Below are positions 10,590 to 20,855 of a stretch of DNA of 26,409 nucleotides, piece by piece. This DNA is from Rhypophila decipiens (Eukaryota > Ascomycota > Sordariomycetes > Sordariales > Naviculisporaceae): NCBI GenBank assembly GCA_033297075.1, contig MU858339.1, positions 1-26,409 of the forward strand. The letters run 5' to 3'. Made by a program: the position numbers and the translations under genes. Below the pieces are notes generated by a model. It was not told the DNA's origin. It made no database searches and saw only the letters and a list, made by a program, of their open reading frames with translations. Position 1 is the first letter of the stretch; every line of letters begins with the position of its first letter.

Positions 10590-11422
10590 GGTGTGGAAGG
10601 AAAGGGGCTTGTTTGTTGACTGAGGGTTAGGGTTGCCAAGACAAAGGGGGGAAATGGAGTTCAGAAATGGAGTTCAAAAATGAAATATTATGGGTTTCTT
10701 CACGTCTGTCAGGCAGTTTGAGAGAATCCCGGGTATTATTTCTAGTATATAAAACTGCAGCATCATGATATCATCTAATATCGACAACATCTTGTACACT
10801 TGTCGGCGGTTCATCCTTTCGGAGCCGGCCCCTGGCCCTGTTGCTGGAGACGATTCTTGATTTCCCCACGGTTCTCGTTACCCCAGATTACCCCAAACTG
10901 CCAAGTGCGGGGAAGTTGGAGACCACGGCTGCATGGTTAGCGCATCTCCAACTGTTTCAGTTTAGCGCCAGAGACGTCCTCGGCACAGCCCGTTTGGGAC
11001 TTGCCTTTATGATATCGCGGCAACTCTTGCCTTCAGAGCGTCCATGACCTATCCGTATCGCCGGTTTGAATGCGAGGAAAGTGGAGATTGAAACATCTTC
11101 TTGAAGAACACGAAAAGGAATGCCATTCCAACTCCCTGGATCCTTGTTCTGCAGTCGACCAGGGGCGAAATCTTGGCACCAGAAAAGTGGGACAGACACG
11201 CGGGGAACCTTGTCGATCCTCGGAGCTTTGAGCTTCTCGGGCTGCGTCGGTTGTAGGGTCTTGTGATTGTCTTGTCCTTCGCTGTCACTTTTCTCTCCTG
11301 TTTTTTTTTCTTTGAGAAATTTTCTAGGTTGCTTGACGCGATTGCTGACTTGAACGCGCTCTCATTCGTCAATTGGTATACGCCCAAGACACCATCAGCT
11401 TGAAGCTATTCACACATCCAAA
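10590..11422. promoter_or_regulatory. Divergent promoter region shared by ADH and acyl-CoA ligase
   Basis: 833 bp separate the two starts. A TATA-like run (TATATAAAA) lies at 10746-10754. CGG-N2-CCG occurs at 10820-10827, and CreA-type hexamers at 10864-10869, 10907-10912 and 11200-11205. A pyrimidine-rich tract (about 11288-11312) lies upstream of the ligase start, as is common in fungal promoters. No coding segment is supported. Confidence 0.45.
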
Positions 11423-13351
11423 ATGGTGTTTACCTCGCCGTCATGGGTCCCGGACCTGCCCTTTGGTGAGTTGCCTTCACCACCATGCGTCATTACCGGC
11501 TTCGACTCACTCAGTCTGCGTTCCTCCAGAAATCCCCGACTCGATTCCCATCGCAGATTTCATGCGCAATGACAAGTACCGCGCCCTTCCTCTATCCCAG
11601 AGCAAGGCGCCCTTCACCTGCGGCCTCACCGGGACGACCTACTCATGGGCGACTGTCCTCCAGCGCGTCGAGTTCCTCGCCAGAGGTCTCAGCGCGCACA
11701 CGGGATGGCAGCCCAACGAGGGCGTAGCATGGGATAAAGTGGTGGGCATCTTTTGCGTCAACACTGTGAGTCTCTCCCACACCAAATCCGGAACTTCAGT
11801 TGAACTAACATGTGAGCGAAACACAAGATCGACTACATCCCCCTATGCTACGCAACCCACCGGCTGAACGGAATCCCCTCCCTGGCCAACATGGCTTATT
11901 CCGCCCAAGAGCTCACGCACCAACTGACCAGCTCCTCCATCCGCGTCCTCTTCACCTGCCAATCACTCCTCCCCGTCGCGCTGCAAGCCGCCGACGCCGC
12001 AGGCCTGCCCAGATCAAACATCTTTTTAATCCCGCAACGGACCGACAAGCTGCCTCTTCCCTCTGGCTTCAAGACAACAGACGATTTGCTCACCCTCGGA
12101 CGAAATACCCACGGCCTAGAAGCTTTACGCTGGTCGAAAGGGCAAGCCCGTCGACAACCCGCCTTTTTGTGCTACTCCTCGGGCACTTCTGGACTCCCAA
12201 AAGCAGTCATGATATCGCACTACAACGTCATTGCAAATGCAATCCAGACCACGACTTACGAATCCGTCGGTCGAAAGGCAAAGGGTGTAGTAACCCAAGT
12301 CATGCTAGGCTTGTTACCCATGTCCCATATTTATTCCCTCGTCTTGATCTGCCATACTTCAGTCTGTCGGGGCGATAATGTCGTCATTTTGCCCAAGTTC
12401 GAACTCGACACTTTTCTGGGCGCAATCCAGCGGTTCAAGATTGAGCAGTTGACCGTGGTGCCGCCCATCATCGTCCGTTTACTGGCGGAACGGGAAAAGT
12501 GCAGACAGTTTGATTTGAGCAGTGTCAGGCTGGTGTACTGTGGTGCTGCGCCGTTGGGGAAGCAGACTATCGAGGAGCTTCTCAAAATCTACCCGTCTTG
12601 GACGCTAGGACAGGGATATGGCATGACTGAGTCTGCTGTGGGGATTTCGTCTACTGGAGAGAATGATGTTTTGGTCATGAGTTCGGGGAGTTTATTGCCT
12701 GGGGTGAAGGCTAAGCTTGTTGATGTGTTGGGAGATGGGAGGGAGATTACTGAGCTGGAGAAGCCCGGCGAACTGTGGATTCAGAGTCCCAGTGTTGTGC
12801 TGGGGTATTTGCATAACGAAAAGGCCAATATGGAGACTTTTGTGTGGGACGATCAGGGGCGCTGGCTGAGGACGGGCGACGAGGTCATGTTTGTGAGGGG
12901 AGAGAGGGGACATGAGCATTTGGTTGTTGTTGATCGGATCAAGGAGTTGATTAAAGTCAAGGTATGTTTTGTACTGCATGTATTTGAACAAATGATGGTT
13001 GTGCTAATGACTGTATAGGGCCATCAAGTCGCACCCGCCGAGCTGGAAGCACATATTTTGGCTCATGACGCAGTTGCAGACTGCGCCGTCATTCAGATAC
13101 CTGATGAGAGGTCTGGAGAAGTCCCCAAGGCGTTCGTGGTCAGATCGGCCGAGGTCAAGGGAAAGTCGGACGACGAGGTTGCGAGGATGGTGCTCAAGCA
13201 TGTCGAGGACCACAAGGCGTCGTACAAGTGGATCAAGGGCGGCATCGAGTTTGTGGCCGAGATTCCCAAGAGCCCGAGTGGAAAGATTCTGCGGAGGCTG
13301 TTGAGGGATCGTGAGAGGGAAAAGAGGAAGGCCGAGGGGGCCAAGCTGTGA
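11423..13351 (+). CDS. 4-coumarate-CoA-ligase-like acyl-CoA synthetase with C-terminal PTS1
   Basis: Four exons (11423-11465, 11530-11765, 11828-12961, 13019-13351) give 581 residues; the introns are 64, 62 and 57 nt. ANL-superfamily motifs are complete: the phosphate-binding loop SSGTSGLPK at 210-218, GYGMTE at 356-361, RTGD at 441-444, the hinge DRIKELIKVKG spanning the third intron, and catalytic Lys560 in PKSPSGK. The enzyme makes an acyl-AMP and then the CoA thioester of a carboxylic acid. The last three residues, AKL, fit the type-1 peroxisomal targeting consensus, and a basic stretch precedes them, so it probably acts in peroxisomes. In this neighbourhood it would activate the acid left by the oxidative steps for beta-oxidation. 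The acid itself is not identifiable. Confidence 0.94.
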
Positions 13352-13723
13352 TTACCATGACACCCACGGTTCATGTTGTTTTAGGACTGGCACTTTGGAG
13401 TTTTATAGATCAGCTAGATTTTGTCCACTACATGTATACAATAGCGCCTAATATTCAGGCACCACTACTCTTATATACAGGCACCAGTCTAATTTCACTT
13501 TCTCAAGGCATTTGTTCCAGCTAGTCAAGGTATTTATTCTAGTGAGTAACGTTAAAGGTAACCCATGGCAATCAACGTTCAAATTCATCAACCGAGATTC
13601 CCTCAAACCTGTTGCCCACAACATCAGCGTTCATTCCTCCGTGCTAGATTTTAAAAGCATGACAATACAGTTCTTGGATCCTTCCGCCCTCCCACCAAAG
13701 TGCCTCGGGAAAACGGCATCTCA
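13352..13723. other. Convergent 3' intergenic region
   Basis: This lies between the ligase stop and the end of the chitinase relic. It is AT-rich with no supported gene. It marks the boundary between the intact enzyme cluster and the decayed right-hand region. Confidence 0.45.
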
Positions 13724-16663
13724 TCACGGGGCCTGATAATGATCAAGGGTGCGGATCTCCAAGGCAAGAATGGCCCGCTGATAAGGCACATAAAAGATGC
13801 TGCCAAAGGCTCCCAAGGCCGCGAAATCGATCCTGCTCGCCCTCTCGGCCAACATGGCCCCGATACTGACCGAATACAAAGCACCCTGGGCCATCAGACC
13901 GAACAGAATCGCCGGCGTCAGCTCGGGATTCTCGATGATGTTGTAGACGGCGGCCGCGCGGGAGGACAGCTCGCCGGTCCAGGTGATTCCCAGCTTGATG
14001 ACGCGGGCAAACGTCAGGCGTCCGCTCAGGGTCAAAGCCGCCCAGGGGGTGAAGAAGGGCAAGACGGTGCGAATCATCTCGACCCACATCATGGCAAACT
14101 CGATCCTTTTCTTCTCGGCGATCTCGTCGGCCATGTCCATGATCTCTTCCATGAGATTGAGCGAGGAATTGAGCATGCCCATCATCGGGATCACCATGAG
14201 AGGGTAGTAGCGCGGGTCGATACGGCCCGTCTCTTCGCCCATGCGGAACCGTCCGGTGCGGAGCTCCTCGACGATCTCGTTGATGTCGCCGATCGTGTCC
14301 TGCCAGAGGTCGAGATGGTCACTGATGATGGTCTTTGGGTTGGGCACGTCTTCGGTCTCGTAGTTGGGGAGGACGCGGAGGGTGTCGAACCAGTTGTGCT
14401 TGTTGACGCACCCGGACGACCAGGGGTTCAGCGCGCACGAGGTCTCGTACCCGGTTTCCTCGTTATTGTAGCTGGGGAGTAGCCACCCGCCGCGGCCGAT
14501 GAAGCTGGCGTTGACGCCCGTCTCGGCCTCGATGTCTTCTCGTAGCGTGTCCCAGTCGACCGACCGACGACTTGAGCTTCCACCAGACGGACTGGTCCCG
14601 GCCGAGGCCGCGCTGGCTGTAGTCGGGCGGGCAGGGCTGAGACATGTTGCGGTACTCAAAATTGTTCTCGGCGTTCCATGGGCTGTCGAAGACGCAGACG
14701 GGGTCTTTGTTGGTCGTGGTCAACGGTGCGCAGTGCTTGCACTCGCTCGCACTGTGGCCCAAGCCGTCGCGGCAGGTGGTGCAGCAGTAGACTTTCTCGG
14801 CTACGGTGCAGTCAAAGTAGGTCGACCCGTTCTGGGAGCTGAAGGCGAAGAGGGCGCCCTTGGCCCGCTCGAGCTGGACCTCGGCAAAGATGTTGAACTT
14901 TCGGTCGTAGCCCTGGCTATTGACGAGGCTCTTAAAGCGGTCGATGCCCGAGGCTAAGAAGCGCGACGTGGTCTCCAGAGCGTAGATGACGTAACACGGG
15001 GCCTTGATGCTCTTGTCGGCGGGGATGTCCTCGATCTTGTCGTACTGGACGTTGGTGCAGTGCACATAGTCGCCGAGGTTCAGGCGGGTGCTGGCATTGC
15101 GAGGGGTGAATGTCTGCAGATCGACAGCCCAGTCGGTTGTGCCGCCGAAGCCGAGCTGCCTGTACTGCTCCGATCGTGCCGCCTTCTGGTGGTCGTTCAT
15201 GTAGGCAACCCACTCGGTGCTGTTGTAGATCATGTATGCCGACTGGGCCTCGGTGGCGTCGGTCCACCGCATCATGTTGGGGTTCTGGGCCACGATCTCG
15301 TCGATCTCGGCCTGGGCCAGGTATCCTGCCTCGCCGGTGCACCTGCCGGGCCGGGCGCCAGAGTCAGGTCCGGTGAATGTGCAGTGGTCGTCGTAGATGC
15401 AGCTCGGGTCTGCCATCTTGAAAGAGCGGCCATAGGACGTGACGCCGACCACTACCTGGAATGCGGGGACGCCGGCCTTGGTGATCATGCTGAGAGTGTT
15501 CATGGTGGTGGTCATGTTGACGTGGGAGCGAAGGCAGTTGCCGGCTGGGAAGCCTTCTCGCGAGTAGATACCCACTGGCCTTCTTGAAGGTTGGCACAGA
15601 GTCCTGTCTGGGGGTTGTAGGTCATGAAGTCATCGCCATGAATGCCACACCTCGTCGCCAGGGTGTCACAGCGGTCGCCGGAAACGACCTGGATCCTGTT
15701 GCAAAGGGCCCGTCGGTCGAGATGGTGGCCGTCCAGATCCGTGCCAGTGGACCGCGCCGACAGTGGGGCTGACGTGACAAAGGATTCGGGTATCTGAGCG
15801 AGGGCGAGATTTTGTACGGTCCGGGAGGATGAAGCTTGGTCAACAGTGACACACTTGGCTGAACCGTTTCTCGGACCCAGTCAATGTCTCGGGCATCACC
15901 AACGACGATGCCAAACACATGATCGGCATTCCGTCCTTGACCACACACCTGAGCCACATGTCGACCGGGGGACGAGTCAGACTTGGCCAAGGTGTCGAGC
16001 AGTTCCTCCATCACGAGTCCGTTGACAGGGGCCCTGTTCGGCATCTTGTCGCCAACATAGACGCCGACCAGAGCAGTCTTGTAGTAGCCATACACCAAGG
16101 TTTGATTGCAGTTGGCTTCGTCTGCCAGGTAATCTTGAGCTTGCTGCAGTGCGGTGATGGTGTGGGACGAGTTGGACGAGGAAGGGGACGAGCTTGAGTC
16201 CCATTGAGCGATTTGGGCAGTCGCCTTGGTGGAAATGCTGGCAGCAGCACATCCTGCCGCAGTAGACCGAGAAGAGGCTTGACGACGGCGAAAGACGGCG
16301 AGCTGGCTCTGTCACTTCATCCGATGACGGGAGTCCCAGCAAGTTGACGGTGGCGCCGCTGAGCGCGTTGATAGCGCTGAGGTCATTGCCGGCGGTGCAA
16401 GCACGGACAGGACCGATGGGTGTGGTGAAGGTGCCAAAGGTCAACAACACGGGCTCGTTGCAGACGGCAAGCCTCTCGGCTGACGAGTAGACCGACCATT
16501 TGTCAGGGCCAGGGAACTCGTCGCATGAGCCCGGGCATGGGTAGAGGTCGGAGTGAAACGGGGCGTCGGTGGTGATGGCATCTGCAGCACCTGCGCCAAG
16601 AAAGGAAGCAAGGTAGAGCACAGAAGTCAACGAGGTCCTGATATTGAACCTGATTGACGCCAT
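13724..16663 (-). pseudogene. GH18 chitinase pseudogene, killer-toxin-like (subgroup C type), catalytic core deleted
   Basis: Family order is recognisable but the reading frame is broken. From 16663 there is a signal peptide (about residues 1-28) and an N-terminal domain with PCPGSC. The frame changes near 16312. A second piece containing NQTLVYGYYKTALVG follows, with another frame change near 15860. Next comes one LysM (about 15705-15575, with RCGIHGDDF and YNPQTGLC). Directly after it, in a different frame, is the C-terminal third of a GH18 domain (GNCLRSHVNM, VVGVTSYGRSF) at about 15565. The middle of GH18, with the DxxDxDxE catalytic motif, is absent in all frames. A further frame change falls at a CGAC triplet repeat (14557-14568), and the C-terminal helical domain ends at 13724. 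Family members are secreted chitinases related to the chitin-binding subunit of yeast killer toxins. This copy cannot encode an active enzyme. Unrecognised introns could explain a frame change but not the missing core. Confidence 0.85.
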
Positions 16664-18216
16664 GATGGGCAATTGACCGATGCTTTGGAGAGATGTGGTT
16701 GAGCCAAGACGACATTTAGACGGGCAACACCTGGGCGACGTCGCTGATTTTAAATCTTTCTTTGTTGTTTTTTTCTCACTCCTTTAATCTCAGCCAAGTC
16801 GACCTATAGCCCCGCTGGGCATCACCAGACTCATTGCCTCCTTGTGATTTCTTCTTGCCAAGTACTGGTGAGGTCCATAAAACAACAGTCAGCCCACGAA
16901 AAAAATAGGCCATGGATGATAGTGTCTTGTCAACCGTGCCTTTCTTGGTTTGGTGCCATCTACCGCCGCTAAGCGAGATCAGTGACATGACTAGGGGAAA
17001 TGGGGAACCACCGACGATAGCCTTAAATCTGATCACCAGTGACCAAATTCAAATCAGGTGGGGACGGAGAGCCTTCTGCGGAGCCTCGGCAGGTGCTACG
17101 GTAGTGGTGCTACCATGTTATCTGTATTCGGCGAGGTCAACCATGTCCAACGACCTGGTTACGGATACCCAAGAAAAGATACTACACTACTAGTACGAGT
17201 ACTCCATAATCGAGGGCAATCCTTTGGTTACTGGTCTAGTAGGGATCGGTAAATAATCAGTTGTCCATGACTTCAAAAAGTTCAAGTCCTAACATCGTCC
17301 GTCCATGTTCAAACTTCATCAGCCAAAATTATTTGAACAAGTGGCAAAATATGTGTGATACCAGGCCTGACAGCAGAGTTGAGGATACGACGAAAGTGCG
17401 GAATGAACAGCGTGTTTCTCCTTCTCTTACACACTACCCGGCAGTCGGTGCTATCTGTGAGGATTATATAGGGCAATGTCATAGACTCTGACCACATCTT
17501 ACGACTATTCTCTTGTGCCCACGTACGGATAGAGGATCATACACAACGGCTGGGCAGTCACATGTCTTCCCTCGAATCCATTTAGAAATCACCGATCCTT
17601 ACCTTCCTGTGTTCCCGTCGGGATTTTCGAACACGCAGTCAAAACTCAGCTGTGGACCCAGCGATTGGCACTGTGGTCCCCCGGCAATCCTGAGTTTGGA
17701 AAATTCATAATGAAATCGTGTAATACCACCGCGAGGAGAAGGTCACCATGGCCCGGGTTGTCGGGTCAAGGTAGACGAAGTACGTGTAACCGTACCGTGA
17801 CATGGTTCCTCTTGGCGTGGGTTGGGCGACAAGCTCTAGTTAAAAAAAACTTGAAGATCAGCCGCCAGCACTTGGCAGGTTGTAGCTTGTACTGCGTACA
17901 AAGGGTTCTTTTATACGTGTGAATTCTTGTTATTAATATCAGTCATTTAACGTTAACGGGCTTAGTGTCTTCTGATATAGTGCCGTACAAACCCTTTGAC
18001 ACTGCTCCTTTTGCTATCATGATGATTGAATCATTTGTGAGGATAAGGAAACATATAGCAAAGTAGTTGACAGGTTCTCCTTTAAAGGCGCCTCTGAGTT
18101 AAAGTCATATTAATATAGTGACAAGTACTTTTATATTGTACTAAATCCTTGGCTGTTTCAAATATCAACAAATAAATCTCACACCCATCGAGCTGACTAG
18201 GTGTCCATAATGCTCT
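16664..18216. other. 1.55-kb gene-free region upstream of the chitinase relic
   Basis: No coding segment with family features is visible on either strand. The part from about 17870 to 18200 is clearly AT-rich. A 6-bp perfect inverted repeat with a 3-base spacer (TTGTAC-TGC-GTACAA) lies at 17887-17901. I see no terminal repeats or transposase remnants. Confidence 0.4.
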
Positions 18217-18942
18217 CTAGCTAAAGATAACGTAAGTTTGTGGAATAACCCTAGTGGTAATGGCCATCAAAACGGTGTTGAACGTGCTGGTGATAGTTGC
18301 AGTCAAGCTAGTCGTAGTCGACTCGGTGACGGGCAAGGTGGTGGTAGTCGTCGTCAGGGAAGGAACGGGAGAACTAGTTGTTTCGGTGACGGTGGAGATT
18401 GAGGTCTCTGCGGGAACGGTAACGGTTGTTTCGCTATACACGGCCGAGATGCAGGCACATGCGGACGAGTATTGCGCTTCATCCCTGCAGGCTGGGGGCG
18501 CTGGTGCTGCGGATGAGGGAAGAATGCTACTGCTGGCGGTGGCTGTCGATGTTGGCTGATGGTGGTGGCATCGCCCGCCGGCCATGCGCTTGGCCTTTCT
18601 CTTCTTGATGTAGATGTACGTCCGGGAATAGCTGGTGGTGGTCGAGGTCTGGGTGGCGGTATACTGAGTCACAGTGGTGGGCACCTCGATGGTACGCGTT
18701 GTGGGCTGTAATATTGTTGACTTTTCGGTGGTGGTCGTGATGATGACATCGATGTACGGAATGGTCGTCGTCGTGGTCTCGTATATGACGCTTGCGGGGA
18801 GAGTACTGGTCAGGACGGCTGGGGCCCCGAACGCAGCAATGCACGACGCGACCTGTTCGGCCGGACTGCCGCCAATGCCAATGACTTGGTTGAGGCAAGT
18901 GTCCACCACACATGAAGGGTTGAAAAGATTAAGAGCAGACAT
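18217..18942 (-). CDS. Ser/Thr-rich protein of unknown function
   Basis: The frame runs from the ATG at 18942-18940 for 241 residues. The N-terminus (about 1-50) is compact, with spaced cysteines (SCVVDTCLNQV, VASCIAAFG). Then follow a long Thr/Ser/Val-rich stretch, an unusual basic segment (YIYIKKRKAKRMAGGRCHHH, about 120-139), a second cysteine cluster (CRDEAQYSSACACI) of a kind seen in fungal cell-wall proteins, and another Thr-rich tail. There is no evident signal peptide at this start, so an upstream exon may be missing. I do not recognise the family. Low-complexity composition inflates long frames, so reality is moderate. It lies on the same strand as the chitinase relic and upstream of it. 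Confidence 0.5.
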   Translation of the reverse strand: MSALNLFNPSCVVDTCLNQVIGIGGSPAEQVASCIAAFGAPAVLTSTLPASVIYETTTTTIPYIDVIITTTTEKSTILQPTTRTIEVPTTVTQYTATQTSTTTSYSRTYIYIKKRKAKRMAGGRCHHHQPTSTATASSSILPSSAAPAPPACRDEAQYSSACACISAVYSETTVTVPAETSISTVTETTSSPVPSLTTTTTTLPVTESTTTSLTATITSTFNTVLMAITTRVIPQTYVIFS

Positions 18943-20040
18943 TTTGTTGCAGGAGAAGAAACGAGTGGAATCCGCGATCAAAGATAAGGAGTGTTAATGT
19001 GAATGTGAATGAGTGGACGTCTCGAAGCAGAGACAGATTGGGGATGTTGACTCGAACAAGGGAAAAGAGAACAACGAGAAGGGATGGGTTCGCATTTTGT
19101 TTTCAGAGATTCTTGTCCACGCACGCGTCATCATCCATGTTGGCGGGTTGAGAGCTGAAGTTCAACCCCTGGAAGCCACATGGCGAACAGCCAGCCACAT
19201 CTCGCTTTCAAGCCAGTCTAATCCATTTGAGGTGTTTGAGGCACAATAGTCGAAAAGTTTATTGCCTCTGGGAAGTTTTCAGCGGGCGCTATCGAATGGG
19301 CGTGATAGATCCTCGCATATCTTGGGATATCCGTAGTTTGTGTTGTGAAAGCCTACAATTACGGAAACAACACACATTCACACCTTGACCGTGATGGATA
19401 CTTTCACTTGGTCCTTGGAAACTCGAAAGTACGGGCCCGGAGATAAGCGTAGCAAACTGAACCTTGTTTCATTCCACTTGCCCTGCCATAATCTCATTAA
19501 TCTAATCGTAAGATTCAGGATCGTGGGCATGTGTTTCATGTTTTTGCTGATGAAAACGTTATTCTTGGTTTTTGTGGTCGTGATGCAAAACTACGTCACT
19601 CGTGTACGAACGCATTTCAAGTTGAGTACAAATTTTATACAGCTGTTCAATTCGAATGCCAAAAAAGGGCAAACAACATCATCAGATATACCAACGTGAC
19701 TATTCCATGCCGTGGAATGTTCTGGAGATGCTGAAGGTGAATCACTGGCGTGCCGTTGACGGCGATTCTCCACATATCAGCTAGTCAACCCTTTTAAACC
19801 ATGAAAAGCACGCGAATTTGAACGCAACGGTGTGGACGGGGCCTTGAAGATATGGACCGCTGTTCGCCGAGATTGACGCACGCATAATCAAGCTCGAGGC
19901 ACAGCTAGAGGTCGTGGAAGCCAAAGCCAACGTGGTGGTGCATGAGTACATATTTCGGACAACATGATGACCTGCAAGTCTTCGGCCTTCTGTCGCCCTA
20001 CTTTGTCCTGTTCCGCCGAACCTACATAAAGCCGAGCTAG
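18943..20040. other. 1.1-kb region without a supported gene; possible coding relic at 19848-19967
   Basis: Most of this is AT-rich and featureless. On the plus strand, 19848-19967 is a 39-codon stop-to-stop segment whose translation (containing FAEIDARIIKLEAQLEVVEA) looks like an amphipathic helix or coiled coil. It has no start codon and no continuation that I can join, so it may be an exon relic or chance. Confidence 0.35.
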
Positions 20041-20855
20041 TCAAGGTGCTTCAACGCGGACACGAGTGTTATTTCCCTCCAGCTCTTGATGATGCCCATG
20101 CCCGAGCTCAGGTATTGATCGGCTATAGGCATCCATCTCCTTGACCTTGGACCTCTCTTCGCTGGGCAGCTCTTGGCCGGCTTCAACGACCATGACTTGC
20201 CCCGTACCGCCCTGTTCATCATTGTCTTCGTCTTTCTGTCTCCGGTTGCTTCGCCATAGCAAAATTCCTGCAGCGACCAATATCATCAACCCAGCAAGTC
20301 CTGAACCCACACCTATCCCCGCCTTTGCGCCCGTGCTTAGACCAGCTACCTGGGTTGGATCCGAGGCTACCGCTGAGCTTGATGGCCCAGGTAGTAAAGT
20401 AGTAGCCTCATCACCTCCAGAGCTGGAAGAGACGCCGGCCTTGATCAGTCGCAATAGCACCTCGCCCGTTTGGAGCTTGTAACCAGGAGAAGCACACCCA
20501 TTGCTGTCGGTACTCTTTGCAGCGTATCCCAAGAAACCCGGAAGACAGCAAAAATAACCGTCGTTGTCGTAGAGATCCCATGTCTCGTTTGCGCAGGTGG
20601 GTTTAGGTATCAGGCTTGCGGTGCAGTTGGCGGATGTCGGGCAGCACTGGGAGGTAGCAGCATGGTCAGCTTTGGGTCAGCAGAAATGGCAGATTTGACA
20701 GACTCTATACTCACAGCGGCATTGTATTGATGGGGGCATGACGAAGCGTGTGGACAACACACGCGATAAGGCGTGACGGTCTGGCCGCAGTCAACTTCCT
20801 GGCTCTGACAGGTTCCGTTCTTTCGGAGGGCCCAACCGGACGGAGAAGCCGCCAT
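20041..20855 (-). CDS. Cys-rich single-pass membrane protein, fungal-specific
   Basis: Two exons (20855-20715 and 20646-20041) with a 68-nt intron (GTGAGT...CCCAG) give 248 residues. The N-terminal half is cysteine-rich (GTCQSQEVDCG, VCCPHASSCP, then after the splice CCPTSANCT, CANETWDLYD and FCCLPG). It is followed by a Ser-rich stalk, one transmembrane helix at about 156-178 (AGIGVGSGLAGLMILVAAGILLW) with basic residues after it, and an acidic, hydrophilic cytoplasmic tail. This matches a widespread type of uncharacterised ascomycete membrane protein that starts SGWALRxNGTC. There is no cleavable signal peptide at the start, so the helix would act as signal anchor. The two halves of the CCP repeat flank the splice, which supports the model. 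The function is unknown; a surface-sensor role would be speculation. Confidence 0.75.

Noticed and set aside
3865..11205. CreA-type hexamers in the three divergent promoters as proof of carbon repression
   Set aside because: The SYGGRG consensus is expected a few times per 700 bp by chance on both strands; counts here are not clearly enriched.
13700..14482. A 260-codon plus-strand open frame opposite the chitinase C-terminal domain
   Set aside because: The minus strand matches the family's C-terminal domain; the plus-strand translation is shadow composition (Gly/Asp/His-rich).
15880..15920. DARDIDW in the chitinase N-terminal piece, resembling the GH18 DxxDxDxE catalytic motif
   Set aside because: The Glu is not at the required place, and the segment aligns in order with the N-terminal domain before the LysM, not with the catalytic barrel.
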